Shown here in pieces: positions 1 through 6,567 of a stretch of DNA of 27,209 nt. Location of the stretch: NCBI GenBank assembly GCA_900552555.1, contig URZW01000021.1, positions 1 to 27,209 on the forward strand. The letters run 5' to 3'. Under the pieces are notes generated by a model. The model had not been told where the DNA came from, did no database searches, and saw only the letters and a program-made list of their open reading frames with translations. Source of the stretch: an uncultured Clostridium sp. (GTDB lineage Bacteria > Bacillota > Clostridia > TANB77 > CAG-508). How positions within the stretch are numbered: position 1 is the first letter of the stretch; every line of letters begins with the position of its first letter. The translations under genes and the position numbers were made by a program.

Positions 1-104
1 CATCGTCATCCAAAATTTTTTTCAAAATTTTGTCTGCCAAATCTTGGGCGTTTCGCTCATCGTCATCCAAAATTTTTTCAAAATTTCGTCTGCCTAATCT
101 TGTG
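1..104. repeat. 57-bp tandem repeat behind the bile salt hydrolase gene
   Basis: CATCGTCATCC begins at 1 and again at 58, and each copy continues with an A/T stretch and then GTCTGCC and ATCTTG, so the period is 57 bp. The first copy is complete and the second is nearly complete; the array may extend left of the window. The copies differ by a one-base indel in the T run (7 versus 6) and a few substitutions. On the minus strand copy 1 reads as an acidic 19-residue unit (KILDDDERN...), but the indel breaks that frame between copies, so coding is doubtful. Confidence 0.75.
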
Positions 105-111
105 TCTTTTA

Positions 112-1086
112 TTAATTTTGAATTTTGATTTGTTCTTCTTTTATTAATTTATATCTTATAAGTTCTTTACTATCTAGATTTTCCTTATGCATATCAACTG
201 CTGTAATTTGATGGTTATCATATGTTGTGTAATAATAAATTCCTTTACTTGCATTACAGCAAGATGTATAAATTGTTATCTCATACTTTCCGTCATCTAC
301 CTCACAACATCCCCTTTGTTGATCTACTGAATTAAGAATATGGAAGAATTGGCTAACGCTTTCATTTTCTGTATCTTTTGAAACTGAGTTCATTTTTACA
401 AAACTTGCTCTTATAAACCTAGATTGTGAAGATAAATCACCAGGAAGTCCTATTGCTCCCATTCCTCTGCTGTATCTATCTAAATTTATATTTTTTGCAA
501 ATTTATTCTCAGGAGATTTAGGTGATAAGTTCATATAGTTATTTAATGCAAACATTTGCTTATCAAATGGCGGGTTATTAGTTAAAATTCCTACAGGGTT
601 TTCATATATTTTTATTCCATCTTTCATTGCTTCAACTGTTATGGCTTCTTCTTTGTCTGCTATAATCCAATGTAATTGTGCTAGCGGTAATTGTTCATTA
701 AATGGTTCATTTAAAAAGTTCATTTTTTCTATTAGTTGTCGTGCTTCTTTTACAGTTGTGCATTGACTTAAAATCCATGGTATAAATTCGTATTGTGTTA
801 TATTATCTTTTTCTTCTTCTTTTGAGCTGTAGTGCGTGTTTCCTACAAAGTTCAGTCCTGCTATTCCTAATCCTTTTTCATTTATTGCGTCATAGTATAG
901 TGGGTAGTTTTCTGCTACATATGCCATTCCTATTATTGCATAGTGATTTTTTATTGGTTCTTTTTCTTTGAATTTGAATTCATAATTTCTTGGTGTTATT
1001 GTTATTTCATCTCCATATGAGAATTCATAGTCTAGTGTTCTTCCAAAATAGAAGTCTTTTGTTTTATATGTTGCTGCTGTACACAT
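112..1086 (-). CDS. bsh: Bile salt hydrolase / choloylglycine hydrolase family protein
   Basis: This is a linear amide C-N hydrolase of the Ntn-hydrolase superfamily, 324 residues, the usual length for bile salt hydrolases. It likely deconjugates glycine- or taurine-conjugated bile acids in the cytoplasm. The start is set at 1086 because AAGGAGG lies 9-10 bases upstream and because the protein then begins Met-Cys, giving the Cys2 that must become the N-terminal nucleophile; the upstream ATG at 1113 would bury it. Arg16 and Asp19 in the FGRTLDYEFSYG stretch match the conserved Arg/Asp, GLNFVGN and LTNNPPF carry the conserved Asn positions, and SRFIRASF carries the conserved Arg. Penicillin V acylases share this fold, but the overall motif set favours bile salt hydrolase. 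It appears monocistronic with an extended -10 promoter at 1146-1154. Confidence 0.93.
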   Translation of the reverse strand: MCTAATYKTKDFYFGRTLDYEFSYGDEITITPRNYEFKFKEKEPIKNHYAIIGMAYVAENYPLYYDAINEKGLGIAGLNFVGNTHYSSKEEEKDNITQYEFIPWILSQCTTVKEARQLIEKMNFLNEPFNEQLPLAQLHWIIADKEEAITVEAMKDGIKIYENPVGILTNNPPFDKQMFALNNYMNLSPKSPENKFAKNINLDRYSRGMGAIGLPGDLSSQSRFIRASFVKMNSVSKDTENESVSQFFHILNSVDQQRGCCEVDDGKYEITIYTSCCNASKGIYYYTTYDNHQITAVDMHKENLDSKELIRYKLIKEEQIKIQN

Positions 1087-1145
1087 AATTTTTCTCCTCC
1101 TTGTTTTGTTCATTGTTATTTGAATTTTTCTGTTATTTTTCCACT

Positions 1146-1154
1146 ATTATATCA
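1146..1154 (-). promoter_or_regulatory. Extended -10 promoter of the bile salt hydrolase gene
   Basis: On the minus strand this reads TGATATAAT, a TGn extended -10, about 60 bases before the start at 1086. No convincing -35 is visible. A CACAA/TTGTG inverted pair just upstream (about 1151-1171) could be an operator, but this is speculative. Confidence 0.6.
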
Positions 1155-1274
1155 CAATATGCGGATTGTTGTGTGATTTTTAAATTTAATTTTGGATTTT
1201 TATTTGAAAATAAGTTTAAAATTTGATTATTCTGCTAATTTTTTAAAATTTAAATTTTAATGATATAAAATACT

Positions 1275-1304
1275 GGGGCAGAATGTTTTTTAGTGTTCTA
1301 CCCC
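1275..1304 (-). terminator. Probable terminator of the acyltransferase-kinase-cyclophilin operon
   Basis: Arms 1275-1283 and 1296-1304 form a 9-bp stem (GGGGTAGAA with TTCTGCCCC on the minus strand, one G-U pair) about 110 bases after the cyclophilin stop, followed by a modest T-rich run. The rest of the 1087-1412 gap holds only the bile salt hydrolase promoter; no gene is seen in it. Confidence 0.5.
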
Positions 1305-1412
1305 ATAAAAAATTCTTGAATTCTAATTAATTTATATGAATATTTTGGTATATTGAAATTATACTATTTGTTTTTCTATTTTTGTGTCGAAATTTGTCAT
1401 TTTATTAATTTT

Positions 1413-1964
1413 TTACATTTTTTGTGGTTCTGGATATTCTACTCCAAATGTCTCTACTGTTACTTTTTTCATAACAGGTGGTTCTACTGGTCTATCTTTC
1501 CCACCACCAAATGGACTTCTGGTAATTACTCTTGATTTTACAATTTTATCTACTACATCCATCCCTTCAATAACACTTCCAAATGCAGCATATTTTCCAT
1601 CTAAAAATTCAGAGTCATCTGTTACTATAAAGAATTGAGAACCTGCACTATTAGGCATCATGCTTCTTGCCATTGATACAATTCCTCTTACATGTGATAT
1701 GTTGTTTTCTACTCCATTTTCTTTGAATTCTCCTTTTATTCCGTATCCTGGTCCTCCCATTCCTGTTCCTTCTGGGTCTCCTCCTTGTGCCATGAATCCC
1801 GGAATTGTTCTGTGGAATATTAGTCCATCATAAAATCCTTTTTGTACCAAATTCACAAAGTTGTTTACTGTTTCTGGTGCTTTGCTTGGATATAGTTCTA
1901 GTTTTATTATTCCCCCATCTTCCATTTCTATTGTTACTATTGGTTTCTTTAAATTTTCACTCAT
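1413..1964 (-). CDS. Peptidyl-prolyl cis-trans isomerase, cyclophilin type
   Basis: This is a cytosolic cyclophilin that catalyses cis-trans isomerisation of proline peptide bonds; 183 residues, with no signal peptide. The hallmark cyclophilin segments are all present: FHRTIPGFMAQGGD with the catalytic Arg, then GTGMGGPGYGIKGEF, then GSQFFIVT, then the FLDGKYAAFGSVIEGMDVVDKI block. The start at 1964 is preferred over the ATG at 1979 because GGGAG sits 8 bases before it, whereas the outer ATG has no Shine-Dalgarno sequence. It is the last gene of a three-gene minus-strand run, 18 bases after the lipid kinase stop. It ends with a short tail (VEYPEPQKM) beyond the core. Confidence 0.93.
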   Translation of the reverse strand: MSENLKKPIVTIEMEDGGIIKLELYPSKAPETVNNFVNLVQKGFYDGLIFHRTIPGFMAQGGDPEGTGMGGPGYGIKGEFKENGVENNISHVRGIVSMARSMMPNSAGSQFFIVTDDSEFLDGKYAAFGSVIEGMDVVDKIVKSRVITRSPFGGGKDRPVEPPVMKKVTVETFGVEYPEPQKM

Positions 1965-1982
1965 AATTTTATCTCCCATCTT

Positions 1983-2861
1983 TTATTTCAAAATTTTTTC
2001 TACAAAGTCATTATCCTTAAATAATGTAATTGATTTTGGTAAAACATCTATTACAAATTTATTTCCTGTTAGTTTTTCTCCATCTACATTAAAAGTAATT
2101 TCTTCATCAAGCTGTAATTCTACATGATTTGTTCTAAATTTATGAATTCTTCTTTTTCCTTCATGTTTTCCTTTTTTCAGTCTTAAAATTAATGGAATCA
2201 TTTTTATTTTTGGCATTTCTTCTGCATAATAAACATCTAAAAGACCATCCGTTAATGTTGATTTTGGTGCAATATTAAAGCCACCGCCATAATATGCTCC
2301 ATTACAAATGCTTAAAATTGTATATTTTGTTTCAATGTTTTTTACACTGGTTTTCAATTTCATTTTTTTATGTTTAAATTTTATAAAAGTATATACAATA
2401 CTTGCATTGTATAGTTGACTTGTTGGTATTATAGTATTCCTTAATTTGTCAATATTGTTTGCTACTTCAGCATCAATTCCCGTACATGCTACATTTATGA
2501 AGTATTTGTCATTAATTTTTCCTATATCTATCAGTGTTTCTTTATTAGGTAGATTTTTTATAGTTCTATATGTATCATTTCCTGAGCCTGATGGAATAAT
2601 ACCCAGTTTGTTTTTAGTGCCAACTAACGCAGGCAACACAAGTGTTAGCGTTCCATCTCCTCCTACAACATATATTATGTATTCCTTATCTTTGTATTCA
2701 AGCGCAATGTCATATCCACTTTTTTCTTTTGTTATATATCTAATTTCGAATTCAATGTTTTGATTTTTACATTCGTTTTCAATATTGGGTATGATTTTTT
2801 TGCTTTTTCCTCTTCCAGCACTTTCGTTTACTATAAAAATCCATTTCATATTTAATTTCAT
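1983..2861 (-). CDS. Diacylglycerol kinase / YegS-BmrU family lipid kinase
   Basis: A member of the DAGK catalytic-domain family, which phosphorylates diacylglycerol or related lipids with ATP. It begins with the IVNESAGRGK nucleotide-binding segment, followed by GGDGT near residues 67-71 and the PSGSGND segment near 90-96, all typical of YegS/BmrU/DgkB kinases. A more upstream frame entry at 2909 is a TTG without a good ribosome site. The ATG at 2861 has AAGGA about 4 bases upstream and gives 292 residues; the ATG at 2849 is an alternative. The acyltransferase gene ends 54 bases upstream, suggesting co-transcription for phosphatidic acid supply or recycling of diacylglycerol into phospholipid synthesis. 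Substrate specificity cannot be read from the sequence. Confidence 0.88.
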   Translation of the reverse strand: MKLNMKWIFIVNESAGRGKSKKIIPNIENECKNQNIEFEIRYITKEKSGYDIALEYKDKEYIIYVVGGDGTLTLVLPALVGTKNKLGIIPSGSGNDTYRTIKNLPNKETLIDIGKINDKYFINVACTGIDAEVANNIDKLRNTIIPTSQLYNASIVYTFIKFKHKKMKLKTSVKNIETKYTILSICNGAYYGGGFNIAPKSTLTDGLLDVYYAEEMPKIKMIPLILRLKKGKHEGKRRIHKFRTNHVELQLDEEITFNVDGEKLTGNKFVIDVLPKSITLFKDNDFVEKILK

Positions 2862-2915
2862 TCCTTCCTTAAGGTAGAAATTTGGTTGGGAAAGATTTAA
2901 ATTTTCCAACCTTTT

Positions 2916-3491
2916 CTATTTCCTAAGTATGTTTAATACTTCATTCTTAATATAATTATTTGCTTCTTCTATTTCCATTTTACTGATATTTACTGGTTTT
3001 CCAAATTCGATTGATAAGCCTTTTCTGAATGGTTTATAGTTGCCTTTTATTGCAAATGGAATTATTGGTGTATTTGTTTTTTTGGCAATTTTGACTGCTC
3101 CATATCTGAATTTTAAAAGCTCTTGGTTTGTCCTGTTTCTTGTTCCCTCTGGAAAAATTCCAACTGCTCCACCTTGTTTAAGTACTCTTTCTGCTTTTAA
3201 TATGGCTACAGGATTACTTTTGTTTCTGTGTACTTTTATAGTTCCAATGCTTTCAAAAATTTTTCCGTGTATTCCTTTGAATAGGCTTTCTTTTGCCATG
3301 TAGTGTACTATTCTGTTTGTGTTTGCCATTACCATTATTGGGTCAAATGCGTGCTTGTGGTTTCCTACAAAGATAATCGCTCCTTTTTCTGGTATGTTTT
3401 CTGTTCCTTTTACTGTTGGTTTATATATTATTTTTAGCAATTTGCTGTATATTGCTTTTGCTATTTTGTATAGTGTTTTGTTTTCTTTCAT
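2916..3491 (-). CDS. plsC: 1-acyl-sn-glycerol-3-phosphate acyltransferase (PlsC family)
   Basis: This is a 191-residue acyltransferase that converts lysophosphatidic acid to phosphatidic acid. The HX4D catalytic motif is His45...Asp50 in GNHKHAFDP, and the phosphate-binding PEG motif appears in FPEGTRNR near residue 115. The N-terminal basic amphipathic segment (KAIYSKLLKIIYKPTVKG) is typical of a membrane-associated enzyme. The ATG at 3491 has AAGGA about 8 bases upstream. It is the first gene of the run plsC, lipid kinase, cyclophilin. The short length is normal for Gram-positive PlsC proteins. Confidence 0.92.
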   Translation of the reverse strand: MKENKTLYKIAKAIYSKLLKIIYKPTVKGTENIPEKGAIIFVGNHKHAFDPIMVMANTNRIVHYMAKESLFKGIHGKIFESIGTIKVHRNKSNPVAILKAERVLKQGGAVGIFPEGTRNRTNQELLKFRYGAVKIAKKTNTPIIPFAIKGNYKPFRKGLSIEFGKPVNISKMEIEEANNYIKNEVLNILRK

Positions 3492-3556
3492 TTTTTGTTT
3501 CCTTGTTACTTTTTCTATATTGTTTCAATTTTATGGATAAATATTTAATTAGTTTT

Positions 3557-4471
3557 TCAACCTTTTATATCCTTAAGTATTTCCTTAAATAATTCTCTAG
3601 TATTTTCATATGTAATTGTTTCAACTGCTTTATCGAAATCTAACCATTTTATTTCATTAACTTCACATTCCTGTGCTTTAATTTCTCCTCCTGTGCATTT
3701 AGCAACAAATAATACTACTTGTTTTAGCTTTCCTTTATCTGTTACATATTCCATTGTATATCTTTTATTAGCATCAATTTCTACATCTAAATTAGTTTCT
3801 TCCTTCACTTCTCTTGCTGCTGTTTCAAGTTCTGTTTCATTTTTTTCTACATGTCCTTTTGGAAATCCCCAATGTCCTTGTATTTGCTTGATTAGTAGTA
3901 CTTTATTATCATTTATTATAATACATCCACAGCATTTTTCTTTTTCTGAATTGGCATTTTTGTTTAATATATTATCTACTTCTCCTAGTTCAATTTCTTT
4001 TTTTAAATCATTGTTTATTTTATGTACTGGAATTTTGTTTTCTTTTAAGATTTCTTTTATTGTTCCTGGTAAGATTTTATATTCTTCTATTTTGCTTTTT
4101 TCTATCCATTCATAGCGTAAGTTTTCTTTGCCCTCTACATTTTTTAGTGTTTGTTCTATTTTTTTGTCTTCTTCGTTTATGAATTCTGCTTTGTGAACAA
4201 ATAATATTTCGTGATATTTTTGGCCTTTTTCTTCGAAGAAATTTTCTATTGTTGCTATATATCCTCTTGTTTTTATTTCTTTTCCAAGTTCTTCTTTAAT
4301 TTCTCTTTTGATTGTTGTTTCTGAATCTTCTCCTATTTTTACTCTTCCTCCTATTAGTGCATAGTGGTCTTTGCTTATTTCTTTGTGTACTAATATTTTT
4401 CCGTTGTGTTCTATTATCACTGCTGCTCTTATGTTTAGTTTGTAGTTTTCTACATTTATTGTTAAATCCAT
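3557..4471 (-). CDS. Double Nudix hydrolase (N-terminal Nudix plus Ap4A hydrolase-like Nudix)
   Basis: This 304-residue protein carries two Nudix domains. The first (about 12-145) has a full Nudix box beginning at Gly42, with Glu48 and REIKEELG. The second (about 178-302) resembles asymmetric diadenosine tetraphosphate hydrolases (GHWGFPKGHVEKNE, then REVKEETNL); the usual Gly of its box is Asn227. Such enzymes hydrolyse nucleoside diphosphates linked to another moiety, and house-cleaning of damaged or dinucleoside nucleotides is the likely role. The start at 4471 has AAGGAGG about 7 bases upstream, and an extended -10 lies at 4495-4503. The tandem arrangement suggests gene fusion. Exact substrates are unknown. 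Confidence 0.88.
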   Translation of the reverse strand: MDLTINVENYKLNIRAAVIIEHNGKILVHKEISKDHYALIGGRVKIGEDSETTIKREIKEELGKEIKTRGYIATIENFFEEKGQKYHEILFVHKAEFINEEDKKIEQTLKNVEGKENLRYEWIEKSKIEEYKILPGTIKEILKENKIPVHKINNDLKKEIELGEVDNILNKNANSEKEKCCGCIIINDNKVLLIKQIQGHWGFPKGHVEKNETELETAAREVKEETNLDVEIDANKRYTMEYVTDKGKLKQVVLFVAKCTGGEIKAQECEVNEIKWLDFDKAVETITYENTRELFKEILKDIKG

Positions 4472-4494
4472 GGTTTTTCCTCCTTTTTTTGAAA

Positions 4495-4503
4495 ATTATA
4501 TCA
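4495..4503 (-). promoter_or_regulatory. Extended -10 promoter of the double-Nudix gene
   Basis: Minus-strand TGATATAAT lies about 25 bases before the start at 4471, the same extended -10 seen at 1146, 5727 and 25111. Confidence 0.6.
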
Positions 4504-4541
4504 TAATTGTATGGTTTTTTATAGTCAAATTGAAAAAGTAC

Positions 4542-5055
4542 TTATTTTTTTGCTATTATATTAAATATGTGCCAATGTTTCTCTTTTCCTAAAGCAGTAG
4601 TTCCATCTTTTTCAACTTCTTTAAAATCTATTATTTCATAATCTTTAAAAAGTTCCATTACCTGTTCTTTAGTTAAGAAAGTCATCCCCTCTTTTTTATT
4701 TTTCCATTCATCATTATCTCCAAAGAAATTGCCTGCAAAATACCCGTCTGTTAAGATGCTCTCATCAATTTTATCCCATAGTTCTTTGAAATTGTTTTTA
4801 TTACAATATGGAAGGCTAAAATTGGCAACGACTAAATTATTTTTTTCTAATTTTATACTTTCAAATTTTTGATTTGAAAATTTAAACTTCTTTTGTTCTT
4901 CTTTTGATAATCTTGTGATAATTCTAGATTCTACATCTTCTTTATCTATCGCAAGCACATTCCATCTTTTTTTTATTAATCGTCCTGTATCTCTTCCCGC
5001 TCCACATCCTAGTTCAATTGCGTTTCCTGGCTCTATATTTAATTTTAGGAATTTT
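4542..5055 (-). pseudogene. Class I SAM methyltransferase part of a frame-split CYTH-methyltransferase gene
   Basis: Read in the -1 frame relative to the upstream CYTH frame, this segment encodes a continuous methyltransferase domain. After KKFLKLNIEPGN comes the SAM-binding motif AIELGCGAGRDTG, then NVLAIDKED, NLVVANFSLPYCNK and the C-terminus KHWHIFNIIAKK. No start codon precedes motif I in this frame; the only candidate, the GTG at 4958, would delete the SAM site. Adding one A to the A6 tract at 5052-5057 joins it perfectly to the CYTH frame and gives a 385-residue protein. The break could be a real mutation, an assembly error, or programmed slippage, because the zero frame reads A-AAA-AAT there. 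The methyltransferase resembles small TehB-like enzymes; its substrate is unknown. Confidence 0.75.
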
Positions 5056-5698
5056 TTACAGTATAAGTTGGTTCCATATTTTGGGTGTTGTCATAGAATT
5101 TTTCTGTATTAGCCTTTTTTGTTAAGATTTTTTCTAATTCTATTTCTGCTTTTTTTACAAAATAGTTATCTGTATATATTGGTATTCCTATTTCGTTTAC
5201 TTTTTGGATTAATTTTTCTGTGGTATCTAATTCATCTTTTTCTTCTATTTCTATTAAATTGTCGCCGTTTTCTATATCTTTAACTGCTAATTCAAATCCA
5301 TTTTTTTCGTATACTATGTCATTTTCTTTTATATTCATAATTTCTTTATATCCTATTGATTTTAGTAATTCTTTTGCTTCGTCTATTTCTAGTATATTAC
5401 AATTGGTTGATTCTTGGCTTAGTATATTACCGGATTTGTCATAGTTTTTGATTTTGAATGTTATTAGTTTTGTTCTTTTGTTTGATGTTTGGTCCTTGAT
5501 GTCTCTTACTAGTACTGCTTTTGATAGGATTTTTCTTGCATTGTTCTTTTCTAATTTTGTTTCTTTGGGTATGAAATATGTGTCGTCCATTGTGAATTTT
5601 TTTGTTATTTTGTATCCTTTTTCTTCTAGTATTTTGTAGAGTTCGTTTGGTTTGCTTTTTATTTTTATTGTTATTTCATTGCTATTTTTTTGATTCAT
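5045..5698 (-). CDS. CYTH-domain protein (N-terminal half of a frame-split CYTH-methyltransferase)
   Basis: Residues about 5-190 look like a CYTH fold (class IV adenylate cyclase / thiamine-triphosphatase superfamily), which binds polyphosphate-containing nucleotides in a tunnel. The N-terminal signature reads EITIKIK instead of the classic ExExK, so the second Glu is Thr. Later acidic strands (NLIEIEEKDEL) and the YFVKKAEIELEKIL segment fit the family. The frame continues into FYDNTQNMEPTYTV, which looks like the beginning of the following methyltransferase, and then stops after the A6 tract (5052-5057). Start ATG 5698 has purine-rich AGGAAAGGA upstream and an extended -10 at 5727-5735. Enzyme activity is uncertain. 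Confidence 0.72.
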   Translation of the reverse strand: MNQKNSNEITIKIKSKPNELYKILEEKGYKITKKFTMDDTYFIPKETKLEKNNARKILSKAVLVRDIKDQTSNKRTKLITFKIKNYDKSGNILSQESTNCNILEIDEAKELLKSIGYKEIMNIKENDIVYEKNGFELAVKDIENGDNLIEIEEKDELDTTEKLIQKVNEIGIPIYTDNYFVKKAEIELEKILTKKANTEKFYDNTQNMEPTYTVKNS

Positions 5699-5726
5699 TT
5701 TTGTTTTTTCCTTTCCTTTTTTTATA

Positions 5727-5735
5727 ATTATATCA
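5727..5735 (-). promoter_or_regulatory. Extended -10 promoter of the CYTH-methyltransferase gene
   Basis: Minus-strand TGATATAAT lies about 30 bases before the start at 5698. It lies outside the integrated element, whose left core begins at 5802. Confidence 0.55.
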
Positions 5736-5801
5736 TTTGTTGTCTATTTTTTAAATATGTTTTTGGTGATTTGGGTGGTGGTGGTTGGATTAGTAAGGGC
5801 T

Positions 5802-5813
5802 TCGGGTTATGAG
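5802..5813. other. Left attachment core (attL)
   Basis: TCGGGTTATGAG is identical to 23612-23623. Its complement CTCATAACCCGA matches the anticodon arm of initiator tRNA-Met. On this side the match to typical tRNA-fMet extends two bases further (CTCATAACCCGAAG). Confidence 0.72.
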
Positions 5814-5872
5814 TAATGCTATCAAAGTATTGGTTTACAAGGCTTTTCGATGTGTTGGTTGGTATATTTGGT

Positions 5873-5939
5873 GTGCCCAATTTTTATCCTTTGTAAATTT
5901 ATGTGATTTTAGGTTCATTTTGGTCAATAGTGTGCCCAT
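5873..5939. other. Candidate integrase arm-binding sites, left end
   Basis: GTGCCCAA (5873-5880) and GTGCCCAT (5932-5939) are repeated as GTGCCCAT and GTGCCCAA at 23489-23507 near the other end. G/C-rich octamers stand out in this AT-rich DNA. The stretch 5699-5976 holds no gene, only the CYTH promoter, the att core and these sites. Confidence 0.5.
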
Positions 5940-5976
5940 TTTGAGCCCAGTTATTTTAATTTATGGAGGTATGATT

Positions 5977-6303
5977 ATGAATAAAAAATGTTTTTGTTGT
6001 TTTGAAAATATTTGTAATAATTTAAATGAGGATGATGATCTTTTACAAGATTGGCTAGATTTTAGATCTGAAGAATTAGAAACTAATTTGAGTGATGAAG
6101 ATAAAAGCCATTTTCTCAAATTTGATGATTTTTATGATAAGATTATAGATGTTACTTTAGATACTAAAAAAGATTATGTTTCTAATGTTTTAAATGATTT
6201 GCGTGATGATTTTATGCAGTATTGTATATATTGGAATGAAAAATATTATAAGACTGGATTTAGTGATGGCGTTAAATTACTGGATAAAGCTTTGAATTCT
6301 TAG
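5977..6303 (+). CDS. Small acidic protein of unknown function
   Basis: This 108-residue protein is not recognised with certainty. It begins MNKKCFCCFENICNN, is rich in Asp and Glu, and ends with a helical segment DFMQYCIYWNEKYYKTGF followed by SDGVKLL, a pattern seen in small Firmicute proteins of the DUF6809 kind; that link is tentative. The start at 5977 is chosen because GGAGG lies 7 bases upstream; the ATG at 5971 is only one base from it, and the long upstream extension of the frame runs through the integrase arm region. It is the first gene inside the element and the only plus-strand gene in its left half. A diverged copy of its C-terminus follows. Confidence 0.7.
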   Translation: MNKKCFCCFENICNNLNEDDDLLQDWLDFRSEELETNLSDEDKSHFLKFDDFYDKIIDVTLDTKKDYVSNVLNDLRDDFMQYCIYWNEKYYKTGFSDGVKLLDKALNS

Positions 6304-6304
6304 G

Positions 6305-6487
6305 TTAAATAAGTTCTGTAAGATAATTTTTCGTAATATTTTTAAGGATAATAAGCAGTTTGCTCAATCTCAAATTTATATATTGTATGATAATCTTATA
6401 CAACATATTAAATATTGGTGTGAGAAGTATTATAGGTATGGATTTGTTAATGGTTCACCAATAGTTATAGGATTTTTTGATAGATAG
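6305..6487 (+). pseudogene. Diverged, start-less copy of the preceding small gene
   Basis: An open frame of 60 codons without an ATG encodes QIYILYDNLIQHIKYWCEKYY then RYGFVNG, clearly parallel to FMQYCIYWNEKYYKTGFSDG of the upstream protein. It looks like the remains of a tandem duplication whose N-terminus was lost or frame-shifted. It is followed directly by a terminator. Confidence 0.55.
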
Positions 6488-6488
6488 T

Positions 6489-6515
6489 AAAAGGCGAGAT
6501 TAATTCTCGTCTTTT
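6489..6515 (+). terminator. Intrinsic terminator between convergent units
   Basis: Arms AAAAGGCGAGA (6489-6499) and TCTCGTCTTTT (6505-6515) form an 11-bp stem with one G-U pair on the plus strand and a T-rich end. The mirrored arrangement could also stop the minus-strand operon that ends at 6568. Confidence 0.75.
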
Positions 6516-6567
6516 ATCCAAAATATTTCTATTTAAAATTTATTATATTCTATTCAAACAAGTCAAT

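Noticed and set aside
1353..1638. Two short plus-strand frames at the cyclophilin 3' end
   Set aside because: They overlap the cyclophilin gene antisense and show low-complexity Tyr/Phe-rich composition.
5809..5976. Upstream in-frame extension of the small acidic gene
   Set aside because: It covers the att core region and the GTGCCCA sites, and GGAGG correctly placed for the ATG at 5977 defines the start.
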